Origin: Siphonodentalium dalli
Taxonomy: Eukaryota; Mollusca; Scaphopoda; Gadilida; Siphonodentaliidae
Direction: 5' to 3'
DNA length: 64,000 nucleotides
Assembly: GCA_032622095.1 (NCBI GenBank)
Contig: CP136067.1
Coordinates: 97,762,707-97,826,706, forward strand
Shown: piece by piece, positions 35,870 through 46,966 of the stretch
Position numbering within the stretch: the stretch's first letter is position 1
How the letters are laid out: the number at the start of each line of letters is the position of its first letter
Notes under the pieces: generated by a model
The model's database searches: none
Told to the model about the DNA's origin: nothing
What the model saw: only the letters and a program-made list of their open reading frames with translations
Program-made: the position numbers and the translations under genes

Positions 35870-38282
35870 TCTTGAAATGCAGTTTTTCTGAACAGTCTTC
35901 CTTGATTAAAGTGATGTGAAACACTCCGGCAGACAACGGGCAGAGTGATCAAATAGAAATTAAGAATAATCTTTCTCAAAGTAGTTATTTGTTACGAATA
36001 GTAATCCAAATGGATGATACACAACGTCATTCTTATATATTAGTTAAATGCAATGACTCTCGATGCCATCGAGTCGATGGCGAAATCATTTTTGTTTAAT
36101 TATAGCCGATAGTTGCGCCCCGAATCGAGATGTAAATATTTACAATTTGGAGTAGTTCAGACGATGTTCTCTATGAAGTGGTGTGGTAGATTATTTTGGA
36201 AATTTTCAGTGATGTTAGTAGAATGATAACATTCCCCAGGTTGGCAAAGTGCCTGAGCACTAACTTATCAATTTCTCGCACCCGAAAAAGTCCATAACAA
36301 GTCCATAATATATCTTTAAGCATATATATAAATCTCCGAAAACCAAAATTCTAAAGCATTAAACGATTTCTTGAAATACAGTTTTTCTGAACAGTCTTCC
36401 TTGATTAAAGTGATGTGAAACACTCCGGCAGACACCGGGCAGAGTGATCAAATAGAAATTAAGAATAATCTTTCTCAAAGTAGTTATTCGTTACGAATAT
36501 TAATCCAAATGGATGATACACAACGTCATTCTTATATATTAGTTAAATGCAATGACTCTCGATGGCGAAATCATTTTTGTTTAATTATAGCCGATAGTTG
36601 CGCCCCGAATCGAGATGTAAATATTTACAATCTGGAGTAGTTCAGACGATGTTCTCTATGAAGTGGTGTGGTAGATTATTTTGGAAATTTTCAGTGATGT
36701 TAGTAGAATGATAACATTCCCCAGGTTGGCAAAGTGCCTGAGCACTAACTTATCAATTTCTCGCACCCGAAAAAGTCCATAACAAGTCCATAATATGTCT
36801 TTAAGCATATATATATAAATCTCCGAAAACCAAAATTCTAAAGCATTAAACGATTTCTTGAAATACAGTTTTTCTGAACAGTCTTCCTTGATTAAAGTGA
36901 TGTGAAACACTCCGGCAGACACCGGGCAGAGTGATCAAATAGAAATTAAGAATAATCTTTCTCAAAGTAGTTATTCGTTACGAATATTAATCCAAATGGA
37001 TGATACACAACGTCATTCTTACATATTAGTTAAATGCAATGACTCTCGATGGCGAAATCATTTTTGTTTAATTATAGCCGATAGTTGCGCCCCGAATCGA
37101 GATGTAAATATTTACAATTTGGAGTAGTTCAGACGATGTTCTCTATGAAGTGGGGTGGTAGATTATTTTGGAAATTTTCAGTGATGTTAGTAGAATGATA
37201 ACATTCCCCAGGTTGGCAAAGTGCCTGAGCACTAACTTATCAATTTCTCGCACCCGAAAAAGTCCATAACAAGTCCATAATATGTCTTTAAGCATATATA
37301 TAAATCTCCGAAAACCAAAATTCTAAAGCATTAAACGATTTCTTGAAATACAGTTTTTCTGAACAGTCTTCCTTGATTAAAGTGATGTGAAACACTCCGG
37401 CAGACACCGGGCAGAGTGATCAAATAGAAATTAAGAATAATCTTTCTCAAAGTAGTTATTCGTTACGAATATTAATCCAAATGGATGATACACAACGTCA
37501 TTCTTATATATTAGTTAAATGCAATGACTCTCGATGGCGAAATCATTTATGTTTAATTATAGCCGATAGTTGCGCCCCGAATCGAGATGTAAATATTTAC
37601 AATTTGGAGTAGTTCAGACGATGTTCTCTATGAAGTGGGGTGGCAGATTTTTTGGGAAATTTTCAGTGATATTAGTAGAATGATAAAATTCCCCAGGTTG
37701 GCAAAGTGCCTGAGCACTAACTTATCAATTTCTCGCACCCGAAAAAGTCCATAACAAGTCCATAATATGTCTTTAAGCATATAAATCTCCGAAAACCAAA
37801 ATTCTAAAGCATTAAACGATTTCTTGAAATACAGTTTTTCTGAACAGTCTTCCTTGATTAAAGTGATGTGAAACACTCCGGCAGACACCGGGCAGAGTGA
37901 TCAAATAGAAATTAAGAATAATCTTTCTCAAAGTAGTTATTCGTTACGAATATTAATCCAAATGGATGATACACAACGTCATTCTTATATATTAGTTAAA
38001 TGCAATGACTCTCGATGGCGAAATCATTTTTGTTTAATTATAGCCGATAGTTGCGCCCCGAATCGAGATGTAAATATTTACAATTTGGAGTAGTTCAGAC
38101 GATGTTCTCTATGAAGTGGTGTGGCAGATTTTTATGGAAAATTTCAGTGATTTGGCAAAGTCCCTGAGCACTAACTTATCAATTTCTCGCACCTGAAAAA
38201 GTCCATAACAAGTCCATAATATGTCTTTAAGCATATATATAAATCTCCGAAAAACAAAAATTCTAAAGCATTAAACGATTTG
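35870..38282 (+). repeat. 485-bp satellite, five tandem copies
   Basis: Units start (CAGTTTTTCTGAACAG) at 35880, 36379, 36866, 37351 and 37832. Spacings are 499, 487, 485 and 481; the last is shortened by a deletion near 38148. Copies are nearly identical; length differences come mainly from a duplicated GCCATCGAGTCGAT-type stretch in unit 1 and a variable (TA)n. Each unit holds the 17-mer TTAAAGTGATGTGAAAC, also found at family A starts. A minus-strand frame of 86-88 aa recurs in units but starts at a non-conserved edge and has no family features, so I do not call it a gene. Confidence 0.95.
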
Positions 38283-39825
38283 CTATATTTCCAAGGCATA
38301 TATTTCATCTGATTTAGCGAGAATCCATATATACTTTTTCACGAGAATCCAGGGTAATTTGCGAGAATATTTACGAGAATCTAGATTTGGATTTTCGCCG
38401 AAATATAAGCCCTGATTTCACTCTGAAGTGTGCCTAATTGGCATAAATTGTACCGTGGTTCCCATGTTCGCCAAAGTGGCATAAATTTATTTCAGGATAA
38501 TACTAATTTTAGGCATTCATTTATATCACTGATATCAGGACAATAAATAGCCATTTCCATTGCATGGAACAAAGAGCGTTATTGTTTATTGGTGTTGTTT
38601 TTGGAAGTGGTGGTAGTTAAATTTTATACATTTCGACCCCCAATAAGTATTTCCGAACAAATGAATTATTAACAAGCGTGACATGACATCAGTGACGAAG
38701 ATAATTAACACCGATCTACAAGCAATTAAAGTCTTAAAATGAGCTAAAATTTTACATTTTCTTTAAAAAATTTACATTTTTATCTCTCGCGACATAATTG
38801 TCACCAATAAAAACAAATTTGATTCATCGTGGAAGTTAGTCGGTGACTATAAATAATGTCACCATTCAACTGAATGTTGTTGAGCATATTTCAACCAATT
38901 TTGGAAGTTTAAATGAATATTTTCTTCACACGCAAAGTATAATTGACAAATTTCAGGATTTTAGCCTGCTTCGTTGGGACCAAAATTTGTTGTGCACACT
39001 CAAGAAACGTCTACCGACACTCGCTATGTCAAATTATGCCATGACCATGCTATAAACTAGCTTGAAATTGGCAAAACAATGAATTTTGTTTTGGTTGAAA
39101 AAATTTACATAGAGAACGATTATTTTTCGATAAAAACGAAAATAATGCGAATTTCAGCACTCGTCAGAATGGTGCAGAATAACATACGAGTCTTCTTATA
39201 TGCGAAAATTTGACCTCATTCGATAAATTAGTCTCGTAATTAAGGATATGGAATTCCGTCGCACTGTAGTGTTAGTGTTACTGTACATGGCCGACGAAAT
39301 TTTGAAATGTAAACACGCATCAAACACGCATCAAATTTACCTTTTGTGAGAATAACAAAAGCGCAACCTTGATCAAAGTAATACAATACACAACAACACA
39401 TAGAATAAAACTGATATAAACACGGTATAAGTGAGAATAAGACGCGTATTCAGACGTGCAATTTGACAACATTTCTTCGCTATAAATATATCTGACCCAG
39501 ATGCAGCTGTTTTGCGCACGTCACTTTCCATATTTGGAATTTCCATATATGGGACCTGAATACCGATCAATCCATTGCAAACAAATTACCACGCAATTAT
39601 CTTAGCATAAAAATATATTGTAATTTATACAACTACGACCCTGGTAACCCTGATAACTAATACAATATACCGGCCAATTCATTTTAAGATCGTTATTTCA
39701 CTTTGCTTTAGGCATAAATACACTCTTGAACGCACATAAACGACCCATTGGCGTTAAATTAAATATACTCGGTATTTATTAATATCAGTTTTTTATTGCT
39801 CAGTTTTGAGTTTGACCCTTGACAC
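38283..39825. other. Unassigned AT-rich stretch
   Basis: No recognised gene or repeat. A few CGAGAATCCA-type phrases recur locally near 38320-38390. Confidence 0.45.
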
Positions 39826-39935
39826 CTGTCAATATATTTGGGCTGAATTCATATGATGCGGTATTATTCCTCGAAATAAACAACAAAGCAGTCGTTACTT
39901 CGAAATGTCGTTTGGGCTAACATTTACACAAATCC
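39826..39935 (-). repeat. Dispersed repeat, inverted partner of 2320-2432
   Basis: Matches the reverse complement of 2320-2432 in order and spacing (TTTGGGCTGAATTC through CATTTACACAAATCC). Confidence 0.65.
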
Positions 39936-40787
39936 TTCGCGTGTTCTCCTCAATTGGCACGCATGTTCTGAGCCGACACACAGGTTATCCCAGAAACTCC
40001 TGTGAAATAAACAGCCAAGGTTTGGCTGAAATAATCTATTAGTTTACGGTTGTAGTGACTTATTTTTGTGTAGTTTGCATTGTTGTCACAGACCGAGGTG
40101 TTTGTATTTTATGAACTTCGGGACGGTCGTTGTCCATTTCGGCCAATAAGATTCGGCCGGTCATTTTGGATTCAGCGATCTCACAACGGAAAAAAATATT
40201 TTTCAGTGATTTATTTTTTGGCGAAATACCAGCTGGAGAGCCGAACATATAGTTTCGTTGGAGTAATTGAAACCAATCAACGTCGTTTTCGCTGCATCCC
40301 CGGTCGCATAGAAGTGTCAGATGTGTAAACAACGTATTTGGTATAATTTCGCTTCGTGCAATTATACAGTATATGTTCTACGGCATCTGACATTTATATA
40401 CACCGAGAGATCCATCGAAAACAACGTTGATTGCATATATAAAAGTTTATTTGCAACATGTTTGCACACGACTGTTATATTTAAAGCCGCACACTCGGAT
40501 TCACCACATCTAACTTACGATTGCTGTGGCCTCTTGGGTTAGATATTAAAAACGAACCTCTATTAGCAAACGAACCTCTATTGATATAATGCAAGGACGT
40601 ATCGATGTGTCATACTCAAAGGAGTCATCAAGCTGACTTTTCTAATTTGAGTAACTGGACAATAATGAAATAAATCCACATTTGTGACTCATAAAGTTCA
40701 CACGTTGCATACTATCAAAGGTATTCATTTCAAGTAATACAATGGTTGCGGATATTTATACCCACACCCTTATAACTCATATTCGTA
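39936..40787. other. Unassigned stretch
   Basis: 40060-40332 is open on both strands for 80-90 codons with a higher GC content. I see no domain. A CGGCCAAT/GGCCGGT phrase also occurs near 2250, so this may be repeat-derived. Confidence 0.35.
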
Positions 40788-40952
40788 ATGGAACCGACGA
40801 ACAAGGTGGTCGGTCGTCTATCTGAAGTACATGTTCTAAGTTTGATGTTGGACGCAGATGAAAGGGATGATTATATGAGCGAAGACTCCGACAGTACGTC
40901 AGATTCAGACTCAGATAACGACTTTCTGACTGGCGACGAACCGAAATAAATA
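40788..40952 (+). CDS. Small acidic ORF, 54 aa (hypothetical)
   Basis: An ATG-started frame encoding a 54-residue product: a KVVGRLSEVHVLSLML stretch that could form a helix, then an acidic serine/aspartate-rich half (DERDDYMSEDSDSTSDSDSD region) ending FLTGDEPK. Codon content is biased in a protein-like way. Acidic leaders of this kind occur at the N-termini of some transposases (piggyBac type) and nuclear proteins, but nothing downstream supports that. It might equally be a chance frame or a first exon. Confidence 0.25.
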
Positions 40953-42229
40953 CATGAATCAGAGAATCCAGCAATGACAGCAGAACTTAGCAAGTAAAAC
41001 TTCCCGATTATTTTTCGAAAATTCTTGAAACAATTAGAAATTGAAACTAATGGCAACACAATGAGAATACACATATAATGCTAAAGGGATTTCACAAAAA
41101 GATGAGAACCTGTTGGAGCCATCTATATCGTGGTGTTAGTTATAGCGAGTACTGGTAAATTACTGACTGCAACCGGCGTTGTGAGCATTGTATCAGGATT
41201 ATCCGAAATTGGTTTAAAGTGTGCACTGCATTAACAATAAACAGTTTAGAAACACATTTAGACCATAATACACTGGCTCACAGCATCGCTACCATGGGAA
41301 ACGTTTTTCATAATTTTTAATGCAGCGTTATATGTTCAATTTTTAACCGTACCTCATTCACGAGGAGCACTCAGCAGACTGCATGATATAAGGCTAATGG
41401 GACAATATATTCAAGGGAACGCATTTCAAACTTAGACATTTAGTTTGTTAAAACACCAAATAAATTGCCATTAAGACAGATTCGAATGAGGTGGCTTTAT
41501 TTGACCAGTGACTATAAACATTTGATTCTGGTAACAAGCATTGAATTAAACTGTGTTTCCAACTCTCTGTGTTGTCAACAATGTTCATAACTCCCTTAAC
41601 AATAACACCTTCTCAAGTCGCATTACTATAGGAAAGCCAAACCCAAATTATATCTTGACCTGTATTGATATGTGAGCAATCGATATACGAACTTTGAAAA
41701 CAATTGGATAACAAGGGGATAACTATAACTAAAGGTATCAACCGGAAACCAAATAACCAGCAAAGTATAAGTCGACAAACGTTATAAATCAGATACAAAT
41801 GTGGGAACCGAACCCAAATTCAAACTTGACTAATGCCCCCTTACCTCGCCTCACATACCAAATATTACTTAATTCCATTCATCAATACTGAAGATATCTG
41901 TATACAGTCAAATACACACAGAAATTATAACCAGTTGCATTTTATTGTTTTCAAAGTAGAACCTCAAATTTATTCGACTGTATTAAATTATATATATATG
42001 CTGAAAGAACTGAAAAAAACAACATTGGTCACTGTATCTTCTGCCACGACATTCAAGGTGAAATGTAGATTTGGTGCAAAGTTCAATTATTCAGTTATTC
42101 AAGATGCACAAGTGTAAGAGTGTGAATATAATCGTGAACAATTTCAACACACAGTCAAACTGCCATTCCCATGTCGTGTTCCGGTACATCGTTCGTTCAT
42201 TGTATGGTAGCGACACATACATCTGTTTG
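40953..42229. other. Unassigned stretch
   Basis: Short frames only (largest 94 aa at 41833-42117), with no signature. No repeat partner seen. Confidence 0.45.
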
Positions 42230-42815
42230 CAGGAAAATCGCCGAAAAGAATGTTTTATCAATTTTGGTTCACTTCTTCTGATGCCCATTCCTACTCGAAT
42301 CGTGCTACTTCGGAAACTTTAAACACGGGAACGTATATATATATATATAAGTATGTAGGAAATGGGCGATAAAATATTTTATCAGTGTATGTGTTCCTCC
42401 TCAGACCCCCCCCCCCCCACTCCTGACACGGACGGCACCAATCAGATATATTTATGCCAAACAATTAGATTCCCTGTATCATGGAGATGGCTAAAAATGT
42501 TTGGTAGAATTTTCTTATTAATGTTGGCGACGCTCTCCCTACCCCATCCCTGACTCGGCCGGCACCAGTAGGTATATTTGAACAACATCATGAGATTCCC
42601 CATATCATTAAGATAACTATATATAAGTTCGAAGCAAATCGGCGACAAAAATAATTACATCCAATTGTGTATCTCCCCTTTTCCACCCGTTACTCCGACA
42701 GCATCATTTTAGAAATCATTATACCTGCACCATTATCTTCCTCATACAATGTTACCCATGTTGGAACCCTTGTGAGCCCTATAGATGGTCCCCCGTTAAT
42801 GTCTATATCGGTACT
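42230..42815 (+). mobile_element. Family A fragment, 3' end
   Basis: Three diverged cores (CCTGACxCGxxCGGCACC, ATTAGATTCCCTGTATCATGGAGA, AATCGGCGACAAA) lead into the standard end module: CACCATTATCTTCCTC, GTTACCC, TGGAACCC and ATAGATGGTCCCC. The (ACAG)n tract expected next is missing; a telomere-like tract begins instead. A C14 run occurs near 42405. Confidence 0.7.
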
Positions 42816-42821
42816 TCATAC

Positions 42822-42947
42822 ACTAACCCTAACCCTAGCCTTAACCCTAGCCCTAACCCTAGCCCTAACCCTAACCCTAACCCTAACCATAGCCCTAACC
42901 TAACCCTAACCCTAGCCCTGACCCTAACCCCAACCCTAACTCATATG
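42822..42947 (+). repeat. Interstitial telomere-like (CCCTAA)n tract
   Basis: About 20 units of CCCTAA with CCCTAG and other variants over 125 bp. TTAGGG is the telomeric repeat of most animals. It sits exactly where the family A element should end, so it was either captured there or seeded by element insertion or double-strand-break repair. Confidence 0.92.
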
Positions 42948-43020
42948 GAGAATGGAGGGGATGCGTGGTTTCGTGTATTCTTACATGACGGATATATCCT
43001 ATATGGGACAAACATTTAGG

Positions 43021-43118
43021 ATAAATACTCTGCGCAGCGGCGAGTACAGTGGACTTGGACGACAATGAAGTTGTTGTGGTCAAATTCAACTATACACGCC
43101 GCTGCGCAGTGTATTTAT
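43021..43118. repeat. Hairpin element with 22-bp arms
   Basis: ATAAATACTCTGCGCAGCGGCG (43021-43042) pairs with 43097-43118 with one mismatch around a 54-nt loop. It is GC-rich in an AT-rich setting and probably a tiny foldback element. Confidence 0.8.
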
Positions 43119-43564
43119 TTCTTTTGTAATTCGACTTTATGTTTTGGTCGGAATTGTAGTGACAGACGTGCAACCTGTTATATACTAGCCAGTTTTTATC
43201 TCTGTATTGGGTGATTTTCCTTTTCTTCCAACTGTAACGTCAAACATGACGACACTATTGAACGGCGACCCCCATTTTGTTGCATCTCAGGCAAATTATC
43301 TATCTTAAATAAAATTCAGTATTAGCAGGTAGCCAGTAGGCCTATATGTATCTTTCTTCAGTCAATATATATAGCATAATATTAACTAATTCACATGTTG
43401 TTTGAATGAGCGTTCTGAAAGTTTGAGGCGTTGGGGGCGTTGCACTGATTCTACCACAAAAGGGCATCCATGTAGCCATGGGGATACAGGCTACTGACCA
43501 ATCAGGACGAGCCTTGTATTCAAGTTTAGGCAAGGTCGTATTGCAATCACAAATATATACAATA

Positions 43565-43762
43565 TTAAAAGTCAGGTACATGTTTAACTTCCGACAGATT
43601 ATCCTCTTCATATGCCTCAACCCATGCAAATAATACCACGTTGTCACTCTTCCCATCAAAACTGTTCCAGGTAACCGAGTGTCCTTCAAACATGCTCCAT
43701 GCACACGAAGGCGGTGTTAGTGTGTTTTGAGGTCGAAAAAAAGTTATGCAACCTTTTTCCAT
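43565..43762 (-). CDS. Candidate short exon or ORF (hypothetical)
   Basis: A 65-codon minus-strand ATG frame with protein-like composition: MEKGCITFFRPQNTL at the start, several tryptophans, then LFAWVEAYEEDNLSEVKHV. A possible donor (CAT before GTACCT) lies near its end. No transmembrane segment or known domain. I do not recognise it, and no neighbouring exon was found. Confidence 0.22.
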   Translation of the reverse strand: MEKGCITFFRPQNTLTPPSCAWSMFEGHSVTWNSFDGKSDNVVLFAWVEAYEEDNLSEVKHVPDF

Positions 43763-44387
43763 TATATATCAACGATTGATTAGGAAACATCAAGATATTT
43801 GAATTATATCATTTAGTTGTGTACTGTACTTACTGCTGCGGCAATTCTTATTATAATGATGTCTCAATTAATAAATAAAGCACACTGTATGCATCACCAT
43901 GTTGAAAACTTGTATTATGCACGTAGCTGAACTGTGTTGCAATTGAACTGGTTGATATTTATACTTAACATAGACACAATTTGAATAACTCCATTACAGA
44001 CGCACAAGTAATGAATTTTATCCACTTGCAATCACTATTACGTGTACATGACGAACACTGTCTTACCATTTCTCGGTATTTTTATTTGACACGCAAGTCA
44101 ATTAGTATGCACTGACAAGCAGTCCAACATGACAAAGATATGCTTGTGTAACCCCTTTACCACTTTCTATGGTATTTGAGTATACATTAAGCTATCGACC
44201 CACCCGCCTCAGATATCCACTCAAGTAGACTCTACTGTAATCGCTTATATAACAGGTACGATGGATCGGCACACATAACACATGCACAGTTCGCAGCACA
44301 TTACTACACTTATGTACATACTACACATAATACCCATTTTGAATGACGAAATATGACATCCGTGTGTCAAGATCAAAATATATAACA
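43763..44387. other. Unassigned stretch
   Basis: No gene or repeat recognised. Confidence 0.45.
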
Positions 44388-44772
44388 ACTAGCCGATGAG
44401 CCCGACGTTGTCCGGGCTATTCAAAAACCAAATTTCAAGTCGATAGCTCTACCCGTTTCCGAGATCTGGTCTGCGCATGCGCGAAGCTGGCGTCGCACGG
44501 GCTCGGCGACCCGATAAAATTCGTATCCGAGACAAGATACATTCACATACCAAATTTCAAGTCGATAGCTCCACCCGTTTCCGAGATCTCTTCTGCGCAT
44601 GCGCGAAGCTGGCGTCGCACGGGCTCGCCAATACGACAACGACGACCGCCTGGTCAAACTACACACACGTACCAGGTTTCGTCCCGATCGGTCGAGAATC
44701 GTAGATTTGTATCAATGACAGACAAACATAAAGACAGAGAGACAGAGGTCTTCAAAATATATATGAGATATT
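44388..44772 (+). mobile_element. Family B core-repeat element, copy 1
   Basis: Starts ACTAGCCGATGAGCCC-GACGTTGTCCGGGC, then two roughly 123-bp cores carrying CCAAATTTCAAGTCGATAGC, CCCGTTTCCGAGATC, TGCGCATGCGCGAAGCTGG and GCACGGGCTCG. A tail follows with TTTCGTCCCGATCGGTCGAG, a degenerate ACAGACA tract and CAAAATATATATGAGATA. Same plan as families A and C. No coding capacity. Confidence 0.75.
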
Positions 44773-44984
44773 TTCAATTATCACATTGCTCTCTAAGCCT
44801 TTTACATCACCCATTTTCTTTTATTTGAGATGGTTGCCCACACCAAAGCAATAAATCAATCACAGACATACTGCCCCGTGTCAATTGAATGCCCTTGAAT
44901 AATAATCGGCCTATAAAGTGAAATGGGTACATAATGTGGTTATTTTATTCTGAAGACATTTGACGCATACCGGTTATTTCATTT

Positions 44985-45215
44985 TATGGCGCAGGCACAG
45001 TGAAAACACGTGTTAAAGAGCGTACACCTGAAATATCGTGAGCTGGCTGCTTTGTGTTGTTGTCAGCGCATAATCTGCATAGAATCGCCTCATATATCGA
45101 TAATATGACTAATTCGCTCTCGTTATATTAACAAATCGACTCAAAATGAGGCGATTCTAAGCACATATCTACCTAAATCAAGTTCTATTATAAGCAGATA
45201 ATGTGCGGGTTTTCG
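44985..45215 (+). repeat. Diverged dispersed repeat, partner at 1655-2010
   Basis: Shares GAAAACAC, AAAGAGCGT and GAGAACAGG in order with the 1.7-2.0 kb block. An internal GAATCGCCTCAT / ATGAGGCGATTC inverted repeat flanks its middle. Confidence 0.4.
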
Positions 45216-45575
45216 AGAGAACAGGCTGGAAATTCACTACATACTAATACATGAAGAACGAAAATGATCGTCCTTGTTTCCTCGATGACATGACCATGTT
45301 TGCTTCGTGATATCACACATCATAGTTTATTATAATTAATGGTCATGTTTTCGTAAAACAGAAGTGAATCAGAAACATTCGAGGCCATTTAAATCATCGA
45401 CAAAAACATGTCGAATATTCCCAGTTTCTTACACGGTGCAAGGACCATTTTGCTTGCTGATATCGGACACGTGAGTTCATTATTATTAATCTATAGCAAT
45501 TCCATGTGTATATACAATAGAACTGAATCGGCAATATTTGTAATTCTAGAATTCTAGAAATCATTATATAGACAT

Positions 45576-46082
45576 ACTAGCCGATGAGTTCGACGTTGTC
45601 CGGGCTATACAAAAACCAAATTTCAAGTCGATAGCTCTACCCAGCCCGACGTTGTCCGGGCTATTCAAAAACCAAATTTCAAGTCGATAGCTCTACCCGT
45701 TTCCGAGATCTGGTCTGCGCATGCGCGAAGCTGGCGTCGCACGGGCTCGGCGACCCGATAAAATTCGTATCCGGGGCAAGATACATTCACATACCAAATT
45801 TCAAGTCGATAGCTCCACCCGTTTCCGAGATCTCGTCTGCGCATGCGCGAAGCTGGCGTCGCACGGGCTCGGCGACCCGATACAATTTGTACCCGGCGCA
45901 AGATACATTCACATAGCAAATTTCAAGTCGATAGCTCCACCCGTTTCCGAGATCTCGTCTGCGCATGCGCTGCACGGGCGTCGCATGGGCTCGCCAATAC
46001 GACAACGACCACCGCCTGGTCAAACTACACACACGTACCAAGTTTCGTCCCGATCGGTCGAGAATCGTAGATTTGTATAAAG

Positions 46083-46128
<46 letters not shown>

Positions 46129-46150
46129 TTGTTTCAAAATATATAAGAGA
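45576..46150 (+). mobile_element. Family B core-repeat element, copy 2
   Basis: Starts like copy 1 (ACTAGCCGATGAG), with a partly duplicated start at about 45640, three cores (near 45670, 45795 and 45918), the same CGTCCCGATCGGTCGAG tail, then a clean (ACAG)n tract at about 46084-46127 and CAAAATATATAAGAGATG. Confidence 0.8.
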
Positions 46151-46593
46151 TGTCATGTCAGTCTCGATGGAAGGACGATTTGACTTGCCGATATAACACA
46201 TCAGAGTGAATTATAATTAATGTTCAGCCATTTCATGTTCGTGTCGAGTAAACATGAAGCCACCATATTTTGGATCCTAGAAATAGTTCTAAAACATACC
46301 CTATATTCCAGTTCTTTCGTCGGTGGTAGGACATTGTTTGCGTTCAGATACCATACATAGGGGATGACAGGAAGACAGTATTGCCAGATTACAGATTATG
46401 CCACCCCCACAATAAAGGTCAGAATTATCTATAATTTTCATCATTATTATGTAATATATATATATATGTGTATTGGAAATAAAATATCCTATCCTATATG
46501 TTAGATTTTAACATAATTAACGTTCATCTAGTTCATGTCAATATAGAACATAAATGAATCATATGTCTATATAATTTGAGAGATTCCTTCATT

Positions 46594-46966
46594 ATCCCTT
46601 TACCCAACAGAAGGGCCCTGTGCCAATGCATTCTCTTATATATGCGAGTCGACCATAGGTCGCCTCGCATATATAAGAGAATGCATTGGCTTAACACATT
46701 AAAAATTATAAAATTGTTAAAGAATGTAAGAATTTTTTTTTTAGGCCAATGCATTCTCTTATATATGCGAGGCGACATATGGTCGACTCGCATATATTAC
46801 AGAATGCATTGGCACAGGGCATAACTGTAACTATCACAATGTGGTCAAGGAGCCGGTTCCAATGATATCCATATTTGTATGGTTCTATTGAGACAGACCG
46901 AAGATATTTTAGGCTGTTGAAGCTTTATTTGGCCGGTTTTTGGCCGGTTTGTTGGGTAAAGGGTTA
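46594..46966. mobile_element. Double-hairpin MITE
   Basis: Outer inverted ends: CCCTTTACCCAACA near 46596 and TGTTGGGTAAAGGG near 46950. Inside are two hairpins: 46622-46690 with 27-bp perfect arms (GCCAATGCATTCTC...) and 46745-46813 with the same arms and two mismatches. They are themselves inverted copies around a 54-bp AT-rich spacer, each flanked outside by CCCTGTG/CACAGGG. A stray arm fragment lies near 50931-50952. Confidence 0.8.

Noticed and set aside
36656-37888. Repeated 86-88-aa minus-strand frames
   Set aside because: They recur because the satellite unit recurs; no domain, no conserved start context.
42822-42947. True chromosome end
   Set aside because: Degenerate units and 21 kb of ordinary sequence on its distal side show it is interstitial.
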